This document shows positions 9,111-17,624 of a DNA stretch of 64,000 nucleotides, piece after piece (positions within the stretch are counted from its first letter, which is position 1; each line of letters starts with the position of its first letter). The translations under genes and the position numbers were made by a program. Origin of the DNA: Pararhizobium sp. IMCC3301. Lineage in GTDB: Bacteria > Pseudomonadota > Alphaproteobacteria > Rhizobiales > GCA-2746425. The stretch covers positions 1,488,001-1,552,000 of the forward strand of contig NZ_CP132336.1 of the NCBI RefSeq assembly GCF_030758315.1, given 5' to 3'. The notes beneath the pieces were generated by a model. It had not been told where the DNA came from. It saw nothing but the letters and a program-made list of their open reading frames with translations, and ran no database searches.

Positions 9111-10394
9111 TCAACCTTTGGTCTCGGGCGATGCAGCAGCGCCGGTCGGCAATCCGGAGCCACCTTTTCCGGAGCCATCACCCAGCACCGATTCGGTAAT
9201 CGAACTTGGCAGCGGTTTGGTTTTCTCAAACATCCCCAGCAGCGGCATCAGGATGAGGAAATGTGCGAAATAGTAGGCAGTGCATATCCGCGCCGCAAGC
9301 ACGTAGCCGCCTTCAGCAGGCTTTGAACCAAGCCAGCCAAGCAAGATGGCAACAATCACAAACAGCCAGAAGAACACTCTATATGCTGGTCGGAAAGAGG
9401 CTGAGCGCACCTTCGATGTATCGAGCCATGGCAGAACAAACAGCACTGCAATTGAGCCGAACATCAGCACAACACCGCCCAGCTTGTCAGGCACGGCGCG
9501 CAGAATGGCGTAGAATGGCAGGAAGTACCATTCAGGCACAATGTGGGCCGGCGTCACCAGCGGATTGGCCGGAATGTAATTGTCCGGATGACCCAGATAG
9601 TTCGGCAGATAGAACACGAACCAGGCAAAGATCACGAAGAAAACCACCAGGGCGAAAGCATCCTTGATGGTGGCATAGGGTGTGAACGGCAACGTGTCGC
9701 TTTTCTGTTTCACTTCAACGCCGGTCGGGTTGGTCTGCCCGGTAACATGAAGCGCCCAGACATGCAGGATAACCACACCGACAATCATGAATGGCAGAAG
9801 ATAATGCAGCGAGAAGAAGCGGTTCAAGGTGGGCTGATCCACCGAGAACCCGCCCCAAAGCCAGGTCACAACGCTTTCGCCGACCAGAGGAATGGCAGAG
9901 AAAAGATTGGTAATGACAGTCGCACCCCAGAATGACATCTGTCCCCAGGGCAGCACATATCCCATGAACGCTGTCGCCATCATCAGCAGGAAGATGACAA
10001 CTCCGAGAATCCACAGAACTTCACGTGGCTCCTTGTAGGACCCGTAATACAGTCCCCGGAAAATATGCACATAGACCGCAACAAAGAACATCGACGCGCC
10101 GTTGGTATGCACATAGCGCAGCAGCCAGCCATAATTCACGTTGCGCATGATGCTCTCAACCGAGTTGAACGCAACGTCCGTGCTGGCAATATAGTGCATC
10201 GCCAGTACCACGCCGGTGATAATCTGAATCACCAGCATGATCGACAGCATGCCACCAAATGTATAGGAATAATTCAGATTGCGCGGCACCGGATAGGACA
10301 CGAAGGAATCGTGCATCAGGCGCGGCAGCGGCAGACGTTTGTCGAGCCACTTCATCGCACCATTCTGGGGATCGTAGGAGGAAGGTCCACTCAT
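9111..10394 (-). CDS. petB: Ubiquinol-cytochrome c reductase, cytochrome b subunit
   Basis: 427 aa, about eight or nine membrane helices. Characteristic segments are [10 protein letters not shown], Gxx[37 protein letters not shown], the heme-ligand His pairs in the second and fourth helices, and the [13 protein letters not shown] motif (the bacterial form of PEWY at the quinol-oxidation site). It holds hemes bL and bH and both quinone sites of complex III. The start [10 protein letters not shown] is 39 bp after the petA stop. Confidence 0.97.
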   Translation of the reverse strand: MSGPSSYDPQNGAMKWLDKRLPLPRLMHDSFVSYPVPRNLNYSYTFGGMLSIMLVIQIITGVVLAMHYIASTDVAFNSVESIMRNVNYGWLLRYVHTNGASMFFVAVYVHIFRGLYYGSYKEPREVLWILGVVIFLLMMATAFMGYVLPWGQMSFWGATVITNLFSAIPLVGESVVTWLWGGFSVDQPTLNRFFSLHYLLPFMIVGVVILHVWALHVTGQTNPTGVEVKQKSDTLPFTPYATIKDAFALVVFFVIFAWFVFYLPNYLGHPDNYIPANPLVTPAHIVPEWYFLPFYAILRAVPDKLGGVVLMFGSIAVLFVLPWLDTSKVRSASFRPAYRVFFWLFVIVAILLGWLGSKPAEGGYVLAARICTAYYFAHFLILMPLLGMFEKTKPLPSSITESVLGDGSGKGGSGLPTGAAASPETKG

Positions 10395-10433
10395 TGCGAA
10401 GTCTCCGTATTTCTCAAAAACCGATGAAAGCGC

Positions 10434-10982
10434 TTAGCCAATGCGGAGCTTCGTTTCGGACATGAATTCATAAGGTGGGATGACAAGATTCAGCGGTGCC
10501 GGACCTTTGCGAATGCGGCCGGCAGTGTCGTAGTGAGATCCGTGACAAGGGCAGAACCAGCCACCGAAATCGCCGGCATCTCCAAGCGGCACGCAACCAA
10601 GATGCGTGCAGATGCCAATCATCACCAACAGGTTTTCACGGCCCGGAACAGCACGTTCCACGTCCTGCGCCGGATCCTTCAACTGATCCATGGGAACCGC
10701 TTTGGCAGCTTCCACTTCGGCATCTGTGCGGTTGCGGATGAAAATCGGCTTGCCACGCCATTTGATGGTGATGCTCTGGCCCAGTTCGACGGCACCTATA
10801 TCCACTTCTGTGGACGCCAGTGCCAGCGCCGAGGCATCCGGGTTCATCTGATCCACCAGAGGCCAGATAGCAGCACCCGCCGCTACAACGCCAAATGCGC
10901 CGGTTGCAACGTAAAGAAAATCCCGACGATTGCCATCATCCCCGGAGGCTGAAGATTCGTGTTGAAGAGCCGTATCCGACAA
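10434..10982 (-). CDS. petA: Ubiquinol-cytochrome c reductase, Rieske iron-sulfur subunit
   Basis: 182 aa using TTG 10982, which has AAGGAT about 8 nt upstream; the frame also opens at another TTG (11015) with a less natural N-terminus. The N-terminus has a Tat-type NRRDFL followed by one hydrophobic anchor. The 2Fe-2S ligands are in CTHLGC (about residues 125-130) and CPCHGSH (144-150). First gene of petABC. Confidence 0.95.
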   Translation of the reverse strand: MSDTALQHESSASGDDGNRRDFLYVATGAFGVVAAGAAIWPLVDQMNPDASALALASTEVDIGAVELGQSITIKWRGKPIFIRNRTDAEVEAAKAVPMDQLKDPAQDVERAVPGRENLLVMIGICTHLGCVPLGDAGDFGGWFCPCHGSHYDTAGRIRKGPAPLNLVIPPYEFMSETKLRIG

Positions 10983-11104
10983 GGCCTTATCCTTTGCAGC
11001 AAAGCCGCGCCGCAATATTCGCTGCGGTGCGTCGATTCACATCTTTATACGCGATCTGCGCTTTGTTTGAAACAACAGCGCGCAAGACCACCCAGTGTGA
11101 GGGT

Positions 11105-11133
11105 TATATCCCGCAGCAGCGTCAAAACGTCAA
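11105..11133 (-). promoter_or_regulatory. Candidate promoter of petABC
   Basis: Read on the minus strand, TTGACG (11133-11128) is followed after 17 nt by GATATA (11110-11105), about 120 bp before the petA start. A second TTGACG at 11125-11120 is too close to this -10. The match is fair, not perfect, and no start site data exist. Confidence 0.45.
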
Positions 11134-11260
11134 CGCCCGCGCGCCCGAGATTCGTCGATTTGCGACGATTCACTCATCAAAATATCTTCTCGTAACCGCT
11201 TCAGACGGATATTTCAGCCGATTGATACAGTTCGATGCCCTGGAATTACCTGCCCCGGGC

Positions 11261-12841
11261 CTAATAACCGATCGCCAGACCATCCTTGCGCGGGTCTGAT
11301 CCGCCGATAAGAACACCGCGTTCCTGATCGATCACTATGATCTGACCGCCGCCCAGGGGTTTCCCCGAGCGCACAATCCGGTGGCCTTTGTCCGCCAGAG
11401 CCTTGGCAACCGCCTGAGACCAGCCCTCTTCCAGTGCCAGCGCACCAGTTGCGTCCCAGAAGGCGCGTGGGAAATCCAGCGCAGCTTGCGGATCAAGACC
11501 GTAATCCAGCATATTCTGCAACACATGAGCGTGCCCGCAGGCCTGATAATGCCCCCCCATCACACCAAAGCTGATCGATGGTTTGCCCGCTTTCATGGCC
11601 ATGCCGGGGATGATGGTATGCAGTGGCAGCTTGCCGGGACCGATTGCATTGGGATGCCCTGCCTCCAGCGAGAAACACCCGCCACGATTTTGCAGCATGA
11701 TGCCGGTATTTTGCGTCATGATGCCGCTGCCAAATCCGCCATACAGGGAATTGATCAAAGAGCAGGCCATGCCATCGCGGTCAACCACGCTCAGATAAAT
11801 CGTATCTCCGCCGGGAACCGCGACGACCGGTTTGTCCAGAACTTCGGCCGAACTGATTCGTTCTGATAAAAGGCGTCCATAGGCCGGATCGATCAGGTCT
11901 GCGACGGCGCTCGTCATCGCGGCCGGATCGGTGATGAAGGCGTCGCGAACACTGTAGCCAAGCTTGGCAGCCTCGATTTGCTTGTGCACGCGTTCCGCCG
12001 ACTTCGGATCGGCGATGCGCCTCTGCGCCATGAGAATATTCAAGATGATCAAGGCTGTAATGCCCTGACCGTTGGGCGGCAATTCACAGATGTCGTGCCC
12101 CTGATACTGGGTTGACACCGGGGCGCTGAAAAACCCCCTGTGAGCGGCTAGATCCGCCTCGCCGAGAAAGCCGCCCAGAGCCTGCACCGTAGTGGCAATA
12201 TCGGCAGCGATTTCGCCTTCATAAAATGCCCGCCCGCCTTTGGCTGCAATTGTTTCCAGGCTTTGAGCAAGAGCAGGCGAGACGATGCGGTCACCCACCG
12301 CATACGCCGCGCCGGCGTTCAGATAAGCCTGCGATGCTGCCTCGTTTCGTTTCAGCTTGTCAGTCAGCGCTGCCAGATCGAAAGCCACTCGCGGCGCCAA
12401 AGGGAAACCGTTTTTCGCATAATTGATCGCCGGCAACAGCGCTGCATCCAGACCTTTGCGCCCGAGCCGGGACAACAATTGTTCCCAGGCGTCAATCGCG
12501 CCGGGGACTGTCACTGTATGGGGCGACGTGTCGGCAAGTTCGCTCCAGCCCTGCGCGGCATACCAGTCAAATTCAGCACCCGCAGCGCTGCGTCCCGAGC
12601 CGTTAAACCCGTGCAACACGCCATCAGGCTGCGCCACAATTGCGAAACAGTCACCGCCAATACCGGTCATGTGCGGCTCGACCACCGCCAGCACCGCAGA
12701 AGCTGTGACCGCCGCATCAACCGCATTGCCGCCGGATTTAAGCGTCTCCAGCGCTGCGGCGCTGGCCAGTGGGTGAGACGTGGCGACCATGCCGTTTTCG
12801 GCGTAAACCGGCGAGCGCCCGGCCTGACTGAAATTGCGCAT
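11261..12841 (-). CDS. Gamma-glutamyltransferase family protein (Ntn hydrolase)
   Basis: 526 aa from ATG 12841, preceded at 11 nt by GAGG; ATG 12898 (MSEQWQ...) would add 19 residues. The start MRNF-QAGRSPVYAENGM is typical of the family. The protein is a single chain that should cut itself before Thr347 (GDT-IYLSVVD) to give large and small subunits, the Thr becoming the nucleophile. Other family segments are GGNAVDAAVAAS-like, GIGGDCF, PPNGQG and GGHYQACGH. No signal peptide is visible, so it is probably cytoplasmic, unlike secreted Ggt. Substrate unknown; glutathione or another gamma-glutamyl or acyl amide. Confidence 0.85.
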   Translation of the reverse strand: MRNFSQAGRSPVYAENGMVATSHPLASAAALETLKSGGNAVDAAVTASAVLAVVEPHMTGIGGDCFAIVAQPDGVLHGFNGSGRSAAGAEFDWYAAQGWSELADTSPHTVTVPGAIDAWEQLLSRLGRKGLDAALLPAINYAKNGFPLAPRVAFDLAALTDKLKRNEAASQAYLNAGAAYAVGDRIVSPALAQSLETIAAKGGRAFYEGEIAADIATTVQALGGFLGEADLAAHRGFFSAPVSTQYQGHDICELPPNGQGITALIILNILMAQRRIADPKSAERVHKQIEAAKLGYSVRDAFITDPAAMTSAVADLIDPAYGRLLSERISSAEVLDKPVVAVPGGDTIYLSVVDRDGMACSLINSLYGGFGSGIMTQNTGIMLQNRGGCFSLEAGHPNAIGPGKLPLHTIIPGMAMKAGKPSISFGVMGGHYQACGHAHVLQNMLDYGLDPQAALDFPRAFWDATGALALEEGWSQAVAKALADKGHRIVRSGKPLGGGQIIVIDQERGVLIGGSDPRKDGLAIGY

Positions 12842-13068
12842 ATTTTTAAAATCCTCGGGAGACGGAGTGTGCCAAAATTTCTGCCATTGTTCTGACATTG
12901 TGTTGACAGAACTGGTTCTTTGGCACAAGTCCCAGCCTGTGCGGACACGACCCGGATCAGCGCGGATACCGCGCAAAAAGGTCGCACCTGCAGGACAGTG
13001 ACGCATAAGTTTCCACATGCGTCCCGATCCGGGCATGTTTGCAGGAACACTGAGCGCAAGGAGAATTT

Positions 13069-13500
13069 ATGACGAAGATCAATATGCAGCAGGCACGCAC
13101 CATGATCGATGCGGCCATTGCCAAAGCCTCTGAACTTGGTTTGAAACCGCTTGGCATTTCGGTTCTGGATGCAGGCGGCCATCTGCGCGCCTATCTGGCC
13201 CAGGACGGAACATCCATGTTGCGGCCACAGATTTCAGCCGGAAAAGCCTATGGCGCACTGGCAGTGGGTGCCGGATCGCGATGGCTCAACGCCCAGGCCG
13301 CCGAGCGACCGCATTTTCTGGAAGGCTTGAATGGTGTTGCCGGTGGCAGGATTATCCCTGTGCCAGGCGGTGTGCTGGTGCGCGATCAGGATGGCGACAT
13401 CATCGGCGCAGTCGGCATTTCCGGCGACACCTCGGACAATGATGAAATTTGCGCTGTAGCCGGCATCGAAGCGGCCGAATTCACCGCCGACCCGGGCTGA
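13069..13500 (+). CDS. GlcG/HbpS-type (DUF336) protein
   Basis: 143 aa, a single GlcG/HbpS domain. Visible are the N-terminal helix with AR-MIDAAIAKA, the strand PLGISVLDAGGHLRAYLAQDG, and the C-terminal GGxxIP-GGVLVRD-DGDIIGAVGISGDTSDNDE. Members bind heme or act with glycolate and diol metabolism, but the function is not fixed. AAGGAG lies 8 nt before the start. It is transcribed away from the gamma-glutamyltransferase gene. Confidence 0.85.
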   Translation: MTKINMQQARTMIDAAIAKASELGLKPLGISVLDAGGHLRAYLAQDGTSMLRPQISAGKAYGALAVGAGSRWLNAQAAERPHFLEGLNGVAGGRIIPVPGGVLVRDQDGDIIGAVGISGDTSDNDEICAVAGIEAAEFTADPG

Positions 13501-13531
13501 AGCCAACCTGCATGGCCATCATTGAAACACC

Positions 13532-13945
13532 CTAATAACCACCGACAGCAACATCGCGCGTTGCCGAACGGATCGAAATGGCAAAGCCGGCCACCACATC
13601 AATCAGGGTAATCACCATCAATATGAAAAACAGCGTCGTTGCCGCCTCGCGAACCAGCAGAAACTCCACCAGAAATGCGATAAAGACCACCATTGACAGC
13701 ATATGATCGACAATTGATAAATTGCCGATGCGGGTTGCCTTGAGAACCTCGATACACAGCAGCAACAGTGCCGACACGATAAACAGATCGGACAGCGTGA
13801 AAGCGAAAACTGCGCCCGAAATCATCGTCGGGCTGAAAAGCACGGCGTCCCAGCGCGCGGACATATAATTTGCCAGAAGATCGAACGCGAACAGATTATA
13901 AACCACCAGAGGCACTAACATCAGCGGAAAGCTCAACACGGCCAT
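13532..13945 (-). CDS. Small integral membrane protein of unknown function
   Basis: 137 aa from ATG 13945, which has GGAGG immediately upstream; the alternative ATG at 14011 (+22 aa) begins inside the rpmF terminator hairpin. Four hydrophobic segments are visible (LSFPLMLVPLVVYNLF, SGAVFAFTLSDLFIVSALLLL, MLSMVVFIAFLVEFLLV, TLFFILMVITLIDVVAGFAI). The second and third are separated by a charged segment with EVLKATRIGN. I do not recognise a named family beyond alphaproteobacterial hypothetical membrane proteins. It lies downstream of rpmF on the same strand. Confidence 0.65.
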   Translation of the reverse strand: MAVLSFPLMLVPLVVYNLFAFDLLANYMSARWDAVLFSPTMISGAVFAFTLSDLFIVSALLLLCIEVLKATRIGNLSIVDHMLSMVVFIAFLVEFLLVREAATTLFFILMVITLIDVVAGFAISIRSATRDVAVGGY

Positions 13946-14014
13946 GTTCCTCCAGATCGGTCGGACTTGCTGAAAACACTTCAGCAACTCCTTTATATAC
14001 AGTTTTGCCATATA

Positions 14015-14040
14015 AAAAAGGCCGGTAAAACCGGCCTTTT
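14015..14040 (-). terminator. rpmF terminator
   Basis: Perfect stem AAAAGGCCGGT / ACCGGCCTTTT with a short loop, followed on the minus strand by a T-run (TTTTTTATA). It begins 34 bp after the rpmF stop. Confidence 0.85.
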
Positions 14041-14073
14041 GCAATATCTGTCAAGACGAAACTGAAATCGAAA

Positions 14074-14259
14074 TCAGGCGGTGTCCTTGGCGGCCAGAAT
14101 CTGGCGACCACGATACATGCCGGTCTTCAGATCGATGTGATGCGGACGGCGCAACTCGCCTGAATCCTTGTCTTCGACATATGCATTTTGTTTCAAAGCG
14201 TCCGCTGAACGGCGAAAGCCGCGTTTCATGCGGGAGATTTTACTCTTTGGTACAGCCAT
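14074..14259 (-). CDS. rpmF: 50S ribosomal protein L32
   Basis: 61 aa. The sequence [22 protein letters not shown] is the standard L32 N-terminus, and the C-terminal part has [16 protein letters not shown]. It lacks the four zinc-binding cysteines found in some bacterial L32 proteins, as expected for alphaproteobacteria. A strong terminator follows. Confidence 0.97.
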   Translation of the reverse strand: MAVPKSKISRMKRGFRRSADALKQNAYVEDKDSGELRRPHHIDLKTGMYRGRQILAAKDTA

Positions 14260-14514
14260 TGGCCTAACCTTCCATTATTCAATCAACGCGCCAGCCGGCT
14301 AATTCACGGCTGGACACAGGGGTCTGGTACTGCAAACATCATAACCGCACCGCCGGGACAACCCAACCGAGCCAGCTGAAGTCAGCAAATTCGGGAATTA
14401 AGATGCGGCCTTATACAGATATGGATGGCTTTTGACCAGTGGTCAGAGTGAAAAAAATCCAGCCGCCCCTCAACCGGTCAAAACCTTCTGCCTGAAGAGG
14501 GTCAGGCTACCCTG

Positions 14515-15120
14515 TCATTTTTTTTTGACAGACAGGGCTTCGACTTTGCGTTGCATGTCAGCAATTTGATCTTTCAATGCAGACAGATCGTCCGATCCGG
14601 GTGCGGAGCCCTGTTTGGTGGCCGCTGGTGCTTCTGCCGCCGATGCCGCAGAACCGCCGGGTTTTGTCGGCAAACCGAACGGATTGAACATTTTCAGCGC
14701 CTGTTCGAACATTTCCATGTTGCGCCGTGTATGTTCCTCCACAATTTCAAAGCCGGGCACTCCAAATCCGCCGCTCATCTGCTCGCGCAATTTGTCCTGA
14801 TCTCTGGTCAGCGAGGAAATCGAGGCATCAAGAAAACTGGGAACAATCGCCTGTATCTGATCACCATAAAACCGGATCAACTGGCGCAGAAACGAAATCG
14901 GCAGCAGATTGGTGCCCTTGTTCTCTTCGTCGAAGATAATCTGGGTCAGAACGGACCGGGTTATCTCATCGCCGGACTTGGCATCAACAACCACGAAATC
15001 CTCTTCCTTTTTGACCATGACCGCAAGATCTTCCAGTGTCACGTAGGTTGAAGTACCCGTGTTGTAGAGTCGTCGATTGGCATATTTCTTGATGATCGTC
15101 GGCTCGTCGGTTTTAGCCAT
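14515..15120 (-). CDS. phaR: Polyhydroxyalkanoate synthesis repressor PhaR
   Basis: 201 aa from ATG 15120, preceded by AGGACGGG. The PHB/PHA accumulation DNA-binding domain is at residues 1-65 (IKKYANRRLYNTGTSTYVTLEDLA), followed by the PHB_acc domain (VLTQIIFDEENKG...LLPISFLRQLIRFYG). The C-terminus is Ala/Pro-rich and ends in a short coiled coil with KKK. PhaR represses phasin and its own gene and leaves DNA when it binds PHB granules. It is divergent from phaA, with 370 bp between. Confidence 0.95.
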   Translation of the reverse strand: MAKTDEPTIIKKYANRRLYNTGTSTYVTLEDLAVMVKKEEDFVVVDAKSGDEITRSVLTQIIFDEENKGTNLLPISFLRQLIRFYGDQIQAIVPSFLDASISSLTRDQDKLREQMSGGFGVPGFEIVEEHTRRNMEMFEQALKMFNPFGLPTKPGGSAASAAEAPAATKQGSAPGSDDLSALKDQIADMQRKVEALSVKKK

Positions 15121-15200
15121 GGCGGACCCGTCCTGTTTTCGTCGCAAACACCTGCCCCGGCGGTCAACGCCGGGCGATAGGCGTATCTTTAAATCACCCT

Positions 15201-15420
15201 ATGTAATTTTGCAGCGCACATCCATCTTTTTTGCACGTGCGAGCCAAACCTGGGTTTTTCGCACCCGGTCCGATCTGCAACAAACGGCCCTCAAGTTTTC
15301 GTTGATTGTTGCAATTGAGCCGGCAAAGACCATGTCCAACGGCGCACATTTGTGCGATTCCGCACTCCGAAGCAGAATCTCATCTGCTCTGCCATGCTTT
15401 CGGCAATTGCAAAAAAGGGG
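15201..15420. promoter_or_regulatory. phaR-phaA intergenic region with palindromic TGC/GCA elements
   Basis: The 370-bp gap (15121-15490) holds no gene but several palindromes: TTTTGCAGCGCACA (15207), GCACGTGC after a T-run (15233-15240), TTGCAA (15309-15314), CGCACATTTGTGCG (15343-15356), AGCAGA-N6-TCTGCT (15371-15388) and GCAATTGC (15403-15410). PhaR proteins of Paracoccus and Rhodobacter bind TGC-rich inverted repeats, so these are candidate PhaR sites. That link is inference. Confidence 0.5.
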
Positions 15421-15451
15421 TTGATAGCATTTAGCGGAAAAGCGCTATAGT
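15421..15451 (+). promoter_or_regulatory. Candidate phaA promoter
   Basis: TTGATA (15421-15426) and TATAGT (15446-15451) are separated by 19 nt (18 if the -10 is read as CTATAG). This is slightly long but both hexamers are good. It lies 40 bp before the phaA start, directly after the last palindrome, a position where a repressor would block it. Confidence 0.5.
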
Positions 15452-15490
15452 AGAAACAACACACAGGTTGAGTTTAAAAAGGGAGCCTTT

Positions 15491-16672
15491 ATGTCCAAAT
15501 CAGAAGATATTGTCATTGTTGCCGCAGGTCGTACTGCTGTCGGATCATTCAGTGGTGCATTCGCTAACACCCCCGCCCACGATCTGGGCGCCGCCGTCAT
15601 TCAGGGATTGCTGTCCCGCGCCGGGCTGAGTGCAGAAGACATCAACGAAGTCATCCTCGGCCAGGTTCTGACGGCAGCCCAGGGCCAGAATCCGGCCCGC
15701 CAGGCGTCGATCAATGCCGGCCTTCCAAATGAGACCACCGCATGGGGCCTCAATCAGGTCTGCGGTTCGGGATTGCGTGCCGTGTCTCTGGGTGCCCAGC
15801 AGATCAGATCTGGTGATGCCAGCATTGTCATTGCCGGCGGTCAGGAAAACATGTCGCTGTCGCCGCATGCGCAGCATTTGCGCAATGGCGTCAAAATGGG
15901 TGACTACACCATGATCGACACCATGATCAAAGACGGCCTCTGGGACGCCTTTAACGGTTATCACATGGGCACCACCGCAGAAAATGTTGCCGGCAAATGG
16001 CAGATCAGCCGCAGCCAGCAGGATGAATTTGCAGTTGCTTCGCAGAATAAGGCGGAAGCCGCGCAAAAGGCGGGTAAATTCAAGGACGAAATTATTCCCT
16101 TCACTGTGAAATCCCGCAAGGGCGAGACCATTGTCGAAGATGATGAATATATTCGTCACGGCGCAACACTGGAGAGTGTAACCAAAGTGCGCCCGGCATT
16201 TCAAAAGGACGGTACGGTCACCGCCGCCAATGCTTCCGGCCTCAATGATGGTGCGGCAGCCGTCATGCTGATGAGCGCGGCGGAAGCCGAAAAGCGCGGC
16301 CTCACGCCACTGGCCCACATTGCCAGTTCGGCAACTGCAGGCGTTGACCCGGCGATCATGGGCAGTGGCCCGATCCCGGCCTCGCGCAAGGCACTGGAAC
16401 GTGCCGGCTGGTCTGTTGGTGATCTGGATCTGGTGGAAGCCAATGAGGCGTTTGCCGCCCAGGCCTGTGCCGTCAACAAGGACATGGGCTGGGACCCGAA
16501 AATTGTGAATGTCAATGGCGGCGCCATTGCCATCGGCCATCCGATCGGCGCTTCCGGTTGCCGCATTCTGGTGACCCTGCTCCATGAAATGCAGAAACGC
16601 GACGCCAGAAAAGGTCTTGCCACCTTGTGCATCGGCGGCGGCATGGGCGTAGCTCTCACTGTCGAACGCTGA
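15491..16672 (+). CDS. phaA: Acetyl-CoA C-acetyltransferase (beta-ketothiolase)
   Basis: 393 aa, the usual thiolase length. It condenses two acetyl-CoA to acetoacetyl-CoA. The acyl-accepting Cys91 is in [12 protein letters not shown]; the catalytic His is in [15 protein letters not shown] and the second Cys in LCIGGGMG (about residue 380). GGGAG lies 7 nt before the ATG. The next gene, phaB, uses its product, so this is the PHB thiolase rather than a fatty acid degradation enzyme. Confidence 0.96.
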   Translation: MSKSEDIVIVAAGRTAVGSFSGAFANTPAHDLGAAVIQGLLSRAGLSAEDINEVILGQVLTAAQGQNPARQASINAGLPNETTAWGLNQVCGSGLRAVSLGAQQIRSGDASIVIAGGQENMSLSPHAQHLRNGVKMGDYTMIDTMIKDGLWDAFNGYHMGTTAENVAGKWQISRSQQDEFAVASQNKAEAAQKAGKFKDEIIPFTVKSRKGETIVEDDEYIRHGATLESVTKVRPAFQKDGTVTAANASGLNDGAAAVMLMSAAEAEKRGLTPLAHIASSATAGVDPAIMGSGPIPASRKALERAGWSVGDLDLVEANEAFAAQACAVNKDMGWDPKIVNVNGGAIAIGHPIGASGCRILVTLLHEMQKRDARKGLATLCIGGGMGVALTVER

Positions 16673-16780
16673 CATCGACCGGAGCCGGGGCAGCGCGTCC
16701 CGGTTCCACTACAATTCGGGAATGGCCCCGGCCGGACCCCGCAATAATACAAAAAAACAAAGCATCAGGAGGGGAAGAAT

Positions 16781-17506
16781 ATGAGTAAAACAGCATTGGT
16801 AACCGGGGGAAGCCGTGGCATCGGAGCCGCCATTTCCGTCGCCCTGAAAGCGGCGGGCTACACAGTGGCCGCATGCTATGCAGGCAATGATGATGCCGCC
16901 GGTAAATTCAAGGAAAAAACCGGCATCCCGGTCTATAAATGGGATGTGTCCGATTACGATTCCTGTGTTGAAGGCATCAACACGGTTGAAGCGGATCTGG
17001 GGCCGATTGATGTTCTTGTCAACAATGCTGGCATTACCCGCGATGGCATGTTCCACAAAATGTCACATGAGCAGTGGCAGGCCGTCATCAACACCAATCT
17101 CAACGGTCTTTTCAACATGACCCGCCCGATCTGGGAAGGCATGCGCGAGCGTGGCTTCGGCCGCGTCATCAATATCTCATCGATCAACGGCCAGAAGGGT
17201 CAGATGGGCCAGGTGAATTATTCTGCGTCCAAGGCAGGCGATATCGGCTTTACCCGTGCATTGGCTCAGGAAGGCGCTGCCAAGGGGATTACCGTCAACG
17301 CCATCTGCCCCGGTTATATTGGCACAGAAATGGTCCGCGCCATCCCCCAGGAAGTGCTGGACAAGCGCATCATTCCGCAAATTCCCGTCGGACGTCTGGG
17401 CGAGCCGGAAGAAATTGCCCGCTGTGTGGTGTTTCTGGCCAGCGATGATGCCGGTTTCATCACCGGATCGACGATTTCCGCTAATGGTGGACAGTTCTTT
17501 TCCTGA
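16781..17506 (+). CDS. phaB: Acetoacetyl-CoA reductase (NADPH)
   Basis: 241 aa short-chain dehydrogenase. The nucleotide-binding loop is VTGGSRGIGAA, followed by NNAGITRD, the catalytic Ser in INISSINGQKGQMGQ, and Tyr/Lys in NYSASKAG. The GQKGQ-GQ-NYSA signature is typical of PhaB/FabG-type acetoacetyl-CoA reductases. The strong ribosome-binding site AGGAGGGG lies 8 nt upstream. It makes (R)-3-hydroxybutyryl-CoA, the substrate of PHA synthase. Confidence 0.95.
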   Translation: MSKTALVTGGSRGIGAAISVALKAAGYTVAACYAGNDDAAGKFKEKTGIPVYKWDVSDYDSCVEGINTVEADLGPIDVLVNNAGITRDGMFHKMSHEQWQAVINTNLNGLFNMTRPIWEGMRERGFGRVINISSINGQKGQMGQVNYSASKAGDIGFTRALAQEGAAKGITVNAICPGYIGTEMVRAIPQEVLDKRIIPQIPVGRLGEPEEIARCVVFLASDDAGFITGSTISANGGQFFS

Positions 17507-17531
17507 GACTGCCCACAAAACTCATCAAGCT

Positions 17532-17562
17532 GCAAAGCCCGGAGAATTGCTCCCGGCTTTGC
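17532..17562 (+). terminator. Hairpin after phaAB
   Basis: GCAAAGCC-C-GGAG and CTCC-C-GGCTTTGC pair with a short loop, 25 bp after the phaB stop. There is no T-run, so termination is probable but not certain. Confidence 0.55.
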
Positions 17563-17624
17563 AAAGTCAGACCGTCTCGGGATTAAATCCTGCGATTGTG
17601 TTTCAGGACGCGTTCAAGACACCT

